A DNA stretch of 19,934 nucleotides, from NCBI GenBank assembly GCA_014621425.1, contig JAANBB010000610.1, positions 1-19,934 on the forward strand. Reading direction: 5' to 3'. Below are positions 8,116-18,592 of this stretch, piece after piece. How positions within the stretch are numbered: the first letter of the stretch is position 1; the number at the start of each line of letters is the position of its first letter. This DNA is from Cylindrodendrum hubeiense. Lineage: Eukaryota; Ascomycota; Sordariomycetes; Hypocreales; Nectriaceae. The notes under the pieces are model-generated. The model was given only the letters and a program-made list of their open reading frames with translations, made no database searches and was not told where the DNA came from. Both the position numbers and the translations under genes were made by a program.

Positions 8116-11100
8116 CATCAAGAGATGCATGCATGGAAGGCAGCAATCGAGGCGGCCTCTTCCCTGCTAGTCCAGGCTTGTCAGCGTAAAGTCGCTCCCT
8201 CCTTCTCCGTCTCCTGCGTACGACGTAGTGTACACTCTCTGCTCTGCAACAAAGGTACCTGTCAACCGGCTCCACTGCTGGGCGGTACATGACGCAGACT
8301 GCCCCTCGGTACCTCGAGCGACTTAAGCGGGCCTAACGACGTAATGATGAGAGCGGGGGCAAATCGACAGCACTGACGCTATCGAGGGGACCAGGGCCGG
8401 GGTCAAGGGTCAGGCTGTCAATGTCTCCACTGCCACGACAGTCGCTCGCCCAAGTTCCAGTGGGCTCCGAGGGTATTTTTACTAGGACGAATGCCGTTTG
8501 GATACCTCGTACGTACAGACCTGCACATTGGACTCTCAATCAATTACCACCGCATAACTGAAAATCTACCTTGGGTTTCGTGTTGCTGCCCTGCAAGTCC
8601 CTAGGAATAGCCATACTCCTTACACGTTCTCCGAGCCCTGGTCCTGACTCATACTCTTCCATGTGTAATCTGTATGCTCCATATCGTTGAATGTCGCCGT
8701 CTTCTTACAGTAGACGTTGAAGAAGAGTGAGCTGCAAGGCTGCCCGTCATCCTAATTTCTGCTCGTCCGCCCCCCTCCCCCCTCCCAATCGTTCACTCAA
8801 GCCCCCACTGAATATGTTCCATCCCAGCACACAGCCGCATTCCTTTTACCCCAGGCGAAATCCAAGTTCGAACGCCCGAGCAACTGCGCCACACTCCAAG
8901 AAGTCCCAAGACCTTCTAAAGCTGCCGGTAACCCCGAACATGAGTTTCCATCACGTTATTCGCGCTGTGATGCACCGTCTCGCCTCTGATCCGGTCACCT
9001 GATTGTTCCAGTTCTCTCCCGCCGTCGATTCTAGAAACATGGTTTGTGTGCCTGTGGGGAGAGTAAACTGCCCTGAGCTAGGGTCTCCCTGTGGCGTGGG
9101 TGCCCTGCCGTTTGGTAACAACCAAGGCTGGAACTTGGCTTGGTTGTATGTACTACGTACGGCCAAGGTCCTTGTTTGCAAGGTGGGCCTCTGCCAAGCT
9201 GCTTGTGCTCTCTACCAAGCTGCTTGCTTGTGCTCTCCGTGCACGAGAAGCACCACTGAGGGCTTCCCAATGGGTTGGTCTTCCTATTGTGCGGCTCATC
9301 CGTGCAATGCTAGCGCCAGAGTGTTTTTCTGCCTCGCCAGGGCCACCTGAGGCTCTGTTGGCGTCGACCCTCTGCCATCCGTCACCAGATCAGTCATTCT
9401 TCGTCACTCCTTCTCCCCAACAAAACCCGCTCCCAGCTCAACATGCGTCCATCTGGCGATTGAAAGCCGCGGCTGTGTGTTACTCCTTGTGGCGCTCACT
9501 GCTGTGCTGGTCCAGTAGGGAGGTGAGGCCTCTCTCAGACTCGCCGCGTCGCCCGCCCTCGGTAGGACCAAACGCCTCTCCTTGAAGGGTGCCTCGCCTG
9601 GCACAGCAGGAGCAAACAAACAGCCTGGGCGTACCGTCTCTACGTACAGATTAAGTAGGTGTGCAACGCAAGAACCGTTTTCTCAGTCGGGGCTGCTGAC
9701 CCTGGTCCATGATCCCAGCCACATCATCCCCTCCATCCCGCCCGAGAAGCTCAGTCACAAGCCCCAGTCAGCCACAGCTGGGCACACGCCCCCGCCCGGT
9801 GACGCCCAGTTCGGCTATGATGTCACCGACTCACCCCGCACCCAGTCCACCTCACTCCCCCCGCGCTCTGAATTCTGCACTTCGCATCCACTCGGGCGAT
9901 CCGGCCACTGCTACGTTCTTCAATACCAATAAAGCCATGACTATGACTAGCAGTTCGGGTTTACATTCTATACTTGGAAGATCGATAGCATCTCCGGATC
10001 TCTGCCGGGTTTGGGTTGTAGCCGGCTCTAGTCGCATTGGTTGCGATAGTGTCATGAGAGTTTCAACGGCGGCGCCATCTAACTATGTACGACCTCCCCT
10101 AGTGTGCCATCCTCCTTGAGGGTTCCATTTCTTGTCTCGTAAGCTTTGTTTTGCTCGTCCGGTCCCAGCCACTGCCGTCTAGGACCCTTAATCCGGGGTC
10201 ATTTACATCAATTAAATCTTTATGAGGAGTGACTATTCATGACACGGGGGTTGTGGGATAGACATTATAACCAAAACATGCAGTTAAAAGTCTCTACGTG
10301 TTTCCACTCCCAACACCACGCGACCAGAGCATGAATTCCACATGCGCGCAGTCCAGTATATTCACACTCACTGCAATCCCACTGTGCACTCTCTTTCGTA
10401 GCCAGTGTCATGCTATCTAAGTCTACCCTACAGTATACCCCTCCAACAACAACCCCGCCATACCCCGCAACACCATGACCACAACCTGCCGTCCCAGCGA
10501 ACAAAATGTTGTGCGACTGCGCTTCGCAGACCCCGAATCTTCACAGCATTCCTACGCATGTGCGATCAAGCGAAGATACATTGCCTTACCAGGGCCATTC
10601 GCTGTCTCCGAAGCCGTATAAACCCCTCGTATTTATAAGGCCAAAGTCAACCCCTCGCACTGGAACCCACTCATGATGAGCTAGCATTTGCATTAGCAAG
10701 CCCTAACAAAAGTATTGGAGGGGGGAAATTCCCCATCCGTACATCATAGAGGCCGACCAGGTGACTTATGGACGAGTAATGGAGGGGAGGGATTTGTTCG
10801 ACTTTTTATTATTTTTCTTGGAAACTATCGTACAGTGTCAAAAAAACACAAAAACACCTGGTAAGTTTGGAGAGGCCCGTCTAACATCAAAAATCCATGA
10901 GAAAAGCAACCACCCGTAGAACCCCTCAGAAATGCAGTCCAAGAAAGACCCGTGCCGTGGCTCAATAACATGCATGTGCTTTTTTTCGTCCCTGTCTTTT
11001 TTTTTCTGTCTCTTCCTCCACCGCTCTCTGCTGCACATTTCCATCTCCCTCGTGGACGAGTCTTTTCCTTCGACTCCACTGGGACGTCGTCCACAGAGTT

Positions 11101-11879
11101 CCTTGGTCCTTCCATGAGGCCCGTGAGACTGGCCCAATAGCCCCTCTAAGAAAAAACAATGCTGCACGTCTTTCCAATAGGGCACTGGTAGAGACGCATG
11201 TCTCGCCAATGTTGCCCAGATTCCGCCCTGAAAAGCCAATATGTCAAGGATTGAGCCAACTATATCCCCCAGTCCCACCGCCAGTCTGCGTGAGCAGTCC
11301 ACCCCCTTGATCCGTTGGGCCAGGCAAAGCAGGATATCGTCGTAGATGGGTATTCATCGTTCCTTCGCTCTCCAGCTTCCATCGTTTTTGTCATCCACCT
11401 GGAAAACGCTTGTGGCCTCATCGTATATCGTGGTCCTTGTCTCCCGTGCCTGTCGACATCCGGTCACGGATAACTCCTTTCCAGCCCCCTGATCCTGATA
11501 TCCCTCCGTTCAAAGCAATGCAGCAGTTCTGATCCATGTGTGCTTGCAACATCCTCGCGTGCACATTTGAGTGCAGAAACATTCAAATTCCCATACATTC
11601 ATTCTCTCGAAAATCGTGAACCAAGAAATGCGACCGCAACTAATACAACGCCGTCGCTCATGGCGTTATCATAGCCGAGGGCGCGTCATGCCGTGAACAC
11701 CATATGAATCGAATCTGGGACGTCCATGTTCCCTAGATCCCGTCTAAAATAAGACAATAACCTCTCGTCTATGCGACGAACATGCCCATGACCTCTTGTA
11801 GGTTGCATGTCGCGACAAGACCGACTACCTACCCAAGCCTCACCGCCGTAGGTGCCACTCCCATTTCTGGGATATCAAC
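8116..11879. other. Long gene-free interval between two minus-strand genes
   Basis: About 3.8 kb upstream of the RS-rich gene and downstream of the La-motif gene. Open stretches here (for example 9091-9585 and 9709-10119 on plus, 10838-11302 on minus) have irregular composition, overlap one another in several frames and match no family I recognise. Seen: a tandem GTGAC-type stretch at 8050-8080 just outside, C-tracts at 8770-8786, an imperfect duplication at 9192-9238, and AT-rich DNA at 10800-10860. The right part (about 11300-11879) is probably the 3' UTR of the La-motif gene. Confidence 0.55.
9192..9238. repeat. Imperfect tandem duplication
   Basis: CCAAGCTGCTTGTGCTCTC occurs at 9194-9212 and again from 9215 with a 4-base insertion (GCTT) in the middle. 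It lies in gene-free DNA. This is typical of replication slippage. Confidence 0.75.
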
Positions 11880-14373
11880 TTACGACTGGGTGACTTGGTG
11901 CTCCTCAGCGTGCACCCCGTTCGTCAGGGGAACCTCGATGTGGCCGTTCGTCAACTCCGAAAACACCTCAGGCTTCGCGTTCTTGCCTTCGGTCTCCATC
12001 ACGGGGATAGCACCAGATGGTGAGAAATCCGGAACTTCGGCAGAGAGCTGGGTGGTACCGTTGCCGTTGACAAGCCCGTTAACGGCGGGTGCCACCTGGG
12101 CATCATCGACGTACTGCTGGAAAGAAGGGTCATTGGGATAGGCACCGTACGGCACAGCGGGGACTCCATTGAACTGGTTGCCAAATGCATACGCTCGGTT
12201 CTTGTATGTCAGATGCGCGGGGCCGTGGTTGCGAGCCAGCTCATCCCGATCCTCCATGGGCAGGACGAACTTCTGCCAGTCCTCGCGACGGCGCAGGCGC
12301 TCGCAGTCGTCCTCGCCGACGATGTACTCGACGTCGATAGACTCCTCACACACGGCACGGATAAGTCCCAGATCGGGGGACAGATCTCGCATTCGCTTGA
12401 AGGCGGAGATGAAGTGCAGTGGGACGAAGCCCTGAGAATCCATGCGTGCTCTGAGATACATGTCCTTGCAGAGGTTCTCAATGGAGAAGTAGTACTCGAT
12501 CTGGCTCTTCAGCATGGGAACAACCATGTTGTCCCAGTAGGGGTGAGGCTGGAAGGGCATGCCGGCCATGGGGGGGATCGAGTAGTCGTAGGGACCGAAC
12601 TGAGCCTGGACAGCAGGCATCCGCGACTGGCCGTTAGGCAGAGACATGCGATGGTAGTTTCCAGCGCCATTGCGGCCTCCCCGACCTCGCTGGGTGGGGG
12701 GCATGAACATCTGACCGTGAGCACCCTGACGAAGAGGGGGGCTGTAAGGGCCCTGGGCCCGGGCAGCAGCTTGGCTGCCGAATCCCGCAGATCCATTGAC
12801 CGAGGCCGAGTGCTGGTGCTGGGCTTGGCCGTTGACGGGGTGGGCGGCACGACCACGGAAGCCGCCTCGTCCTCTCTCTCCACGGCCCTCTGGCCGAGAA
12901 GCTTGGGCGTTCTCCTGCAGGATCGAAACATGTTAGCGAAGATCTTTACGCAACGCGGACAAGGGACGCAGGTGCAGAAATGGAATTGTGCGACTGGGAG
13001 AGAAATTATGGCATGGCACTTACGGTTGACTGGGCGGTCGAGTCCTTGGCCTTGTCGGCAGTCGCAGCGGCCTTCTTCTGGTTGCTGGCGGCATCAAGCG
13101 ATCCACGCTTGGCAGCCGGGGGTTGGGTTGAGGCTCCGTTGGAGCCGTTGGCCTCTCGCGGTCTGGTCTCGTTGGCCTTGTTCAAGGGAGCAGTCGGGGC
13201 CTTGTCAGTGACGCCATTCGTAGCCGCTCGGGTACCAGCATCACGGCCGCTTCGGGCACCACCCCGGGGCTTGGAGTTGCGCATCTGAGGCAGCTGGGTC
13301 TCGAAGCTGACGGTGGGGACGTAGTCATAGGTCACCCACTTCTGGCGCGACTTGCCCTGAGCTTCGTCTTGAGAATCTTTGTCGGATTGGCTGGAACGCT
13401 CGACGGGTTTCTTCTTGTCGTCCTTGACTTCCTTGATAGCAGTCTCCGGAGTAGGCCATGAAGCAGCGTCATCAACCGATGGGGGCACATCCTTGCCATC
13501 CTTCTCCGATGCTCTAGAACCACGGGGTCCATTCCGCTCAGGGCGGGTGGCGTCCACAGACTTTCGCTGGGGCTTGACACCATTGGTAATGGGGCCATTC
13601 TGGGAGACAACCTCTTCAGCGGCCTTTGGGGACGCCTTGGTCCCCTCCTGCTGGCCATTGACCAGTTCATCGGAAGGCTTACCTTTGGCTTGGTGAGCCT
13701 CTTTGCGCTGATGCCAGATGTTGACACTGGGGATGGGTGCCTCAGATAGCTCAACCTTGGGCGGCTCGGGGACGGCTTCCTGCTCCTTATCCGCGGAAGT
13801 CGCTTGATCGCTAGTCTGCTTCTCAGAGGCCTTGCCCTTCTTGCTCCTCCGAGCCTTTCGAGAATCCTGTTCATCCGTGGATCGTGTGGTGGTGCTGGAG
13901 GACCTCGCCGCCTTGTCGTTGCGTCGCCATGGGCGATCTAATCTCGAGGCATCATCGTCGCGCCTCGAGTCGGGGCGTCTCTCCTGTGTAGACTCAGATC
14001 GGGTATCACTCTCGGATCCGGGGGCGTTGTCGAGATCCTGCTTTTCGGGAGCAGCCGACAGGGCATCAAGGCCGTCGGCGGTCTCGGGGACCTCGGTCAA
14101 ATTGGGCTGCTCGACGTCAGGCGCGGAAGTCTCGATGGGGGCAGCATCAGCAACAACATCCGCAGCGGCATCCGCAGCAGAGTCCGTAGCAGAGTCCGCA
14201 GCAGAATCCGCAGCAGCAATAACGTCAGGAAGCTGAGCGTCCTGAGGCTGGGAGCCTGCGGTGGCAGAAGTATCCGACAGAGAGACGGCGCCTTGACCTT
14301 TCGCAGCTTGTGCGTAGGAGAAGGTGGAGGCGGCCGACATCTCGGAAGAGTTCGCGGTTGCTACTGAAGTCAT
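11880..14373 (-). CDS. La-motif (LARP) RNA-binding protein, Slf1/Sro9-like
   Basis: Two exons: 14373-13024 (450 codons, from ATG 14373-14371) and 12914-11880 (344 codons plus TAA), giving 794 residues. La-motif proteins without a following RRM, such as yeast Slf1/Sro9, bind mRNAs and influence translation in the cytoplasm. Residues 16-26 (STFSYAQAAKG) match a motif I associate with fungal members. An Ala/Asp/Ser repeat occupies 53-78. Conserved-looking islands are APIPSVNIWHQRKEA (212-226), SWPTPETA (305-312) and KWVTYDYVPTVSFETQLP (345-362). RG-rich stretches flank the intron junction (457-472 and 525-531). The La motif runs about 581-670, with MLKSQIEYYFSIENLCKDMY and GFVPLHFISAFKRMR. The last 120 residues are low-complexity and acidic. 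No RNP motifs and no DM15 repeats are seen, which favours the Slf1/Sro9 type over true LARP1. Confidence 0.93.
12915..13023 (-). other. Intron of the La-motif gene (109 bases)
   Basis: Donor ACC|GTAAGT at 13023, branch site GCTAAC about 20 bases before the end, acceptor CTGCAG|GAGAAC at 12915. It sits between codons (phase 0). Unspliced reading meets a stop after five codons. Splicing joins the exon 1 Ser/Thr-rich end to an RG-rich stretch in frame with the La motif. Confidence 0.93.
14140..14217 (-). repeat. Coding 12-base tandem repeat (Ala-Ala-Asp-Ser)
   Basis: Degenerate tandem copies of a GCAGCNGACTCN-type unit encode a run of AADS/AADA-like tetrapeptides at residues 53-78 of the La-motif protein. 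The unit is 3n, so length changes would keep the frame. Confidence 0.8.
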
Positions 14374-15245
14374 GTCAAGAGGAGCCGTAGAGAACGGGCT
14401 TATGGCTAGACAGGACAGTAAATGTGGTGAGCCAGAGGTGTTTCTTCACCTGGGGCCACCAGCTGAGGCAAAGAGAGGTATCTCAACCCCCTCCGCACAC
14501 GGGAGTCGCAGTGCACCCTACGTGAAGTGCAGTCGCTATTCGGGATCCCCCAACTGAGGGAGTCGACGGTCGTCGGTTCTGTCGCGCGAGTCGTATGGCC
14601 TACTTCAGGTAGGTAGGCAACGGCGTCGAGGGTATGATGGTGGGTTGGGTATGAGGGCACGTCCGTAGGGCCGAGGACCTGGGAAGTGCGGGCGCGGGAT
14701 TCGGGGAAGACGAGAATTGTATTGTTGAACAAGGCAAACAAGTCTGCGCAAGGGGATTTGGTTTGTCAAAGCGGAAAAGCTGAGGCAACAAACCGAAGGG
14801 CGGCGAGTTCGACAAAGGGAGGACGGGCAAAAAAAAGAGACCGGCTCGGCTCGACGTCGAGGCAACAACCACGGGCGGGAGTGACGAATCGATGGAGGGG
14901 AGCGACGGTGCTTCCTCAGGCTCGGGCTCAGGCTTTCAATACAACACAAGGGTTGTAAGCGCAAGTCGGGTGGCAAGCGAATCGACTGGAAAGGAAGACT
15001 CGGGAGGGGAAACACGACAGCGGCAATTCCAGTAGAATTGGGGCTGACGAGAAATTGTGGTTTGAAAGGAGGGCACGGCTCAGGACAGAGAGAAAATCAA
15101 TGTCGGAGGTTATTTTTGCGTTGTGTGAATAATAAATTTTTTTCTGCCTTTTTTTCCCCTCTCCGCAGAGGTACCGGGCGGGATCCCTGGAAGCGGATAC
15201 GGATACTTTCTAGGCGCTGTCTAGCGGCCGGAGAAGGTGGTCCAG
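14374..15245 (-). promoter_or_regulatory. ATG-free 5' leader and promoter of the La-motif gene
   Basis: I searched this stretch for CAT on the plus strand and found none in 872 bases, so the sense strand has no upstream ATG. Much of it is CT-rich on the minus strand, as in fungal leaders. An AT-rich block with TTTATTAT on the minus strand at about 15128-15140 could mark the core promoter. That would give a leader of roughly 700 bases. A leader intron is possible (GTGAAG near 14450 to CTGTCTAG at about 14407), but at 44 bases it is short for these fungi. Confidence 0.6.
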
Positions 15246-16207
15246 CATTGAATCGCCGCTGCGCCAGCGCTGGTGACGGGGAACAGGCGGGCACTGGTGG
15301 TGGCACTTTGTTTTTTCCCCCAGGCCCAGCGGACTGGACGGACTCTAGGGCACCGGAGGATGGGGGGGGGGCGCTGCAGCGGACTCCAGCGGGCTACAGG
15401 CCTAATCCTACAGAGGCATGACCACTGCGTAGGGGCCGATTCAGCGCCATCGCGGCCTCCGGCGGCCACTGAGGCCCACCCGGAAAGCCGTGTTGGGCTG
15501 GTGGGGATGCGCGAATATAAATCGGCTCAGGCCGGCCAGCAGGCCCTATCAGGCCCTGTCTGGTCACCCATGTTTGTGTGCGCCGCCTTTGATTACGCCG
15601 ATGCTGATTGAGTGAACTGATGGCAGGCAGGCGGGCAGGGCAAGGAAGGGCCTGTCGTCACTTGTACTTGTGACTGTGACGGAATGCCTACTGGGTACAT
15701 CTGCACACGGCGTACTGTCTCTGTACGGAGTACGGAGTAGTAGCAGTTTGATCGGGGATGCAACATTGGATCCATCATTGCCTCCCTGGGAAGGTCATAC
15801 GTCCCAGGCAAGCAACATCAAATTGGGTTGACAGGGAGAGCGTAGCATGCGACGTCGTAGCCATTGTGACATTGACTATGCAAAACATGGGAGCCTACCG
15901 AGTACCTTAGCGATGTGATGTGTGTGATTTGCAGTGCGTGATGCCCGACGTCGCTGCTATGAATCCGCTTTGCTGCCGGCAAGCAAAGGCTCCCGTCGGG
16001 CCCAGTCACGCACATAATACATGGTATCTACATGCACAGACATGCTTCGGGCTACAGACCGGCTCCGACCCACGCCAAGCGAATGGCAGACGCGGGAAAT
16101 CGGAGCCGTAAGAGAGCGGAGGTGGAGGGCAATGGACAACAACGGGTGTACGGGACCTACCTACAATGCTGCCCATGACCACCAAGGTATGTGATGTACC
16201 ACCTCCG

Positions 16208-16260
16208 CAGAAGGGAAGGGAGGGCAAGAGAAGGCAAGGGAAGGGAAGGGAAGGGCAAGC
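16208..16260. repeat. Purine-rich GGGAA/GGCAA repeat tract
   Basis: A 53-base stretch made almost wholly of A and G on the plus strand, with several tandem GGGAA units towards its right end. It lies in gene-free DNA. Confidence 0.8.
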
Positions 16261-17058
16261 CACGCATTACAGTGTCACAACAATAAAAAACAATGCCGCC
16301 CCGGAAGCTCAGAGAACCGCCGAGGCATGTGCTTGCCAGAGAATGGCTCGTGTTACAAATACATCTGGTCTGTGACGCAGTGGCTGACATTATCCAGGCA
16401 CCCAATATTGGGGCTGGGCTACATCTGCAATGCTTGGAAGAATAATACAAGCGGCTGGATGTGTGCTCTCTCGGGGTCGACAGAGCTCCCGCATCGCCGG
16501 ACGGCAACCCGAGGTTTTCCCCCTCAGGAAAGCGGCGCGGCACTGGAAGGATGGAAGGAGGGACGTGTGGGATGGAAGCCCTGTATTTCCGAGTCTCCTC
16601 CGCGCTCCGCTGCGCCCAATTCCGGGCCAGGGCTATTTGCACCGACATGCGTCACCCATGGCTCTGGGCCCCGACTTGGGTTTCCTCTGATTCCCGTTGA
16701 CGGATGCTTCAAGCTCAGCCCGGGGCAGACCCTGCAGGCCGAGGCTCCAGTGTTGGCGGGCCGGCACAGCGCTCATTGGGCATGGCGCCTAGCAGCCTGC
16801 CCGTTTAGTGCCAGATCCCTGGGGATACCTGCTGTCGCGTGAGTTCGCAGCGGAAATCGAGGTACCCCTCATCGAGATCATGAGTCGTTTGGCACTTGGG
16901 ACCTGGCACATGGACGGCGGATATGAAGGAGATCTGAGATTCATGATGGGTAAATCCCATGTGTATATTGGTTCATGCATAATCTGTTACCATCCAAACT
17001 TTATCCCTACGTCTGAAACGGCAGCCGGCACCCTCTGAACTTGAGCGCGCAATGCTTT

Positions 17059-17100
17059 CATGACTTCGTCATGGCAAGGGTGCGGAGCGGGAACGCCCGC
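17059..17100. repeat. Two adjacent short inverted repeats
   Basis: CATGAC-TTC-GTCATG at 17059-17073 and GCGGG-AACG-CCCGC at 17087-17100. Both are perfect in their arms. They lie about 480 bases beyond the SFT2 stop codon on the downstream side of that gene's strand. Confidence 0.6.
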
Positions 17101-17584
17101 GTTTGAGCCCAAATTTCCTGGTAACATGCATGATTCGACGGCAGCATCGGATGAACGACGTCACCTCTCGGTATCTAGCCGGCGTATTCTCCGTGAAGGG
17201 ACCCCCAATATGTTGTTCCGTCATATTTGATTCGTATTGGGTCTTGTCGCGAATATCTGAGTATTGCTACTCGCACGGCTATACAAAGCTTAAATGTGGG
17301 TAGGTGGTTGAGGAAACGCCCCGTTTTTTTTCCGGTTGCTCAAGATCCTGAAGTCTAGGTAGTTACTAGGACAAGAGAGGCTATCCAAAACAGGATCGGC
17401 ATTTGCCACCGTCTCAATAGTCATAGTTGACTCTACTCATACAAACTATGTGAATATGGTACATATAGACAATTTCTCTACTGGAAGAAATCAGGGTCGG
17501 CGGATGGCTTTGTATTATTGCACCAGCAGAAACCGCGAGAGGAGGCCGAGCCGCAAGCTTCCCAAGGACTTCCTCCCTCTTTTT

Positions 17585-18592
17585 TTAGCCACTCATCCAA
17601 GATGTCGCTTGTCTGGCACCAAACGACGTAGCTAGGCGCAGACCAGTGGACCCCATAGGAAAGTAGCTGACCAGATACCATGCCAGACAGGCGAGTTGGA
17701 TGAGAGCCGAGAACAGCGTGAGGATGGTGCTGTGAAGCTGTGGTATTAATTAGTACGGATTCCTTCCACACTGTATTTCCTGCACTAACCTTCAAGGCGA
17801 ACACCAGCGTCAAGATAATGGAACCAAAGTAGGCCGCCGTGAACGGCAGTCGAGGGGCCGAGAAGAGATGGTAGAAATAATTCATAGGTCCCATCATCGC
17901 CGCAAATGATGCTAAGAACATCATGGACCCGACGGACCACCTATGGGGTGTTAGCACCTAGCACCTAGCACGGGTATCTATCGTTCCACTCATAATCCAC
18001 GATAGCATGGAAAAGGAAAAGGTCACGGCACTCGGATGCCATGGTACTAGCTGGAGCGCGTGACACAGAAGGGGGGCGAAGAGAGAGTGGCATGGGTCAT
18101 TGACTTACAAGATGACAAACTTGCGAGGCCTCAAGGAGAGAACCGGGAAGAGGGTGAAGCAGATGACGAAACAGGCCAGGGCTGCGAGGTTACAAGCACC
18201 AAAGACCATCAAACGATCCCATCGACTAACTGCGACTTGGGTTAGCTTCTCTTACCCACGAGGCGTGTCATCCACATCACATGCATGATCTAAGGCATGG
18301 CTGAGATGCAATGCACATGTCCCGCTGCAGGGGTGCCGAAGGACCATGTATCGGGAGAGCTGTAGGTTGACTCACGAACAAACCAGCCTTCTTCCTCTTC
18401 GCGACGGGTGGGCTGCGGCAGGGGGGCACCGGGGCCCTCTGCGGTAGGGAGGCGAACATAGCCACGGTCGCCGAACGGGTTCAGGTTCTGGATGGAGGAG
18501 AGCAGGCCGCTCTGCTGGGAAGTGTTGACGGGCTCATCGCGGCGGCTCCAGCCCAGGGAGTTGATAGAGTCTCGAAAGGTATTCGAAGCCAT
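17585..18592 (-). CDS. sft2: SFT2-family Golgi vesicle transport protein, four exons
   Basis: Sft2 is a four-helix Golgi membrane protein. Yeast Sft2 acts in fusion of endosome-derived and retrograde vesicles with the late Golgi. I assembled exons 18592-18376 (217 bases), 18229-18109 (121), 17940-17790 (151) and 17737-17585 (153). Together they make 642 bases and 213 residues, against 215 in yeast. The start GCCGCC ATG GCT is a near-ideal context. The cytosolic N-terminus (1-72) is Ser/Pro-rich and ends in an EEEEGWFV stretch before LSRWDRL. Transmembrane segments are at about 79-103, 110-131, 146-165 and 167-189. Family signatures seen are CFTLFPVLSLRPRKF (96-110), MMGPMNYFYHLFSAPRLPF (128-146) and SYFPMGSTGLR (187-197). 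All three junctions preserve the family alignment. A run of seven A's begins within the stop codon. Confidence 0.95.
17738..17789 (-). other. SFT2 intron 3 (52 bases)
   Basis: Donor AAG|GTTAGT at 17789, branch TACTAAT, acceptor ACCACAG|CTTCAC at 17738. Phase 0. A second AG lies 8 bases downstream, but using it would break the frame. Confidence 0.9.
17941..18108 (-). other. SFT2 intron 2 (168 bases)
   Basis: Donor ATCTT|GTAAGT at 18108, branch GCTAAC, acceptor CCCATAG|GTGGTC at 17941. Phase 2. It joins KFVIL to WSVGSMM. Confidence 0.9.
18230..18375 (-). other. SFT2 intron 1 (146 bases)
   Basis: Donor GTTC|GTGAGT at 18375, branch GCTAAC, acceptor GTCGCAG|TTAGTC at 18230. Phase 1. It joins WFV to LSRWDR. 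Confidence 0.9.

Larger units (their letters stand above)
15246..17584. other. Gene-free interval between the La-motif gene and SFT2
   Basis: No frame on either strand gives a protein I recognise. The longest open stretches (16327-16842 on plus, 16157-16648 on minus) overlap each other in opposite directions and look accidental. Seen: a G10 run at 15362-15371, a tandem TACGGAG pair at about 15724-15737, a purine tract at 16208-16260, and two small hairpins at 17059-17100. It should contain the distal promoter of the La-motif gene and the SFT2 3' UTR. Confidence 0.55.

Noticed and set aside
8860..8885. tRNA T-loop-like GTTCGAAC
   Set aside because: The flanking bases do not form the T-arm or acceptor stem, and no anticodon or D-arm is found at the right spacing.
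4221..9646. TACGTA hexamer at 4221, 4435, 8510, 9154 and 9641, all in noncoding DNA
   Set aside because: Five copies in about 20 kb is what a random sequence would give (one per 4096 bases), so it is not an enrichment.
9003..10119. Series of plus-strand open frames of 115-164 codons
   Set aside because: They overlap in different frames, show no family resemblance, and no plausible intron chain joins them into a protein.
10838..11302. 154-codon open frame on the minus strand
   Set aside because: No domain, odd composition with a Lys/Arg-rich stretch caused by a T-rich tract on the other strand, and position downstream of the La-motif gene. More likely UTR or intergenic DNA.
14406..15015. Three long apparent upstream open frames (90-136 codons) in the La-motif gene leader
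   Set aside because: Their putative start codons at 15015, 14872 and 14741 read GTG, GTG and TTG on the minus strand. The leader has no ATG at all, so these are not ordinary upstream ORFs.
15362..15371. Run of ten G
   Set aside because: A single homopolymer in noncoding DNA. It may also be a sequencing-length artefact.
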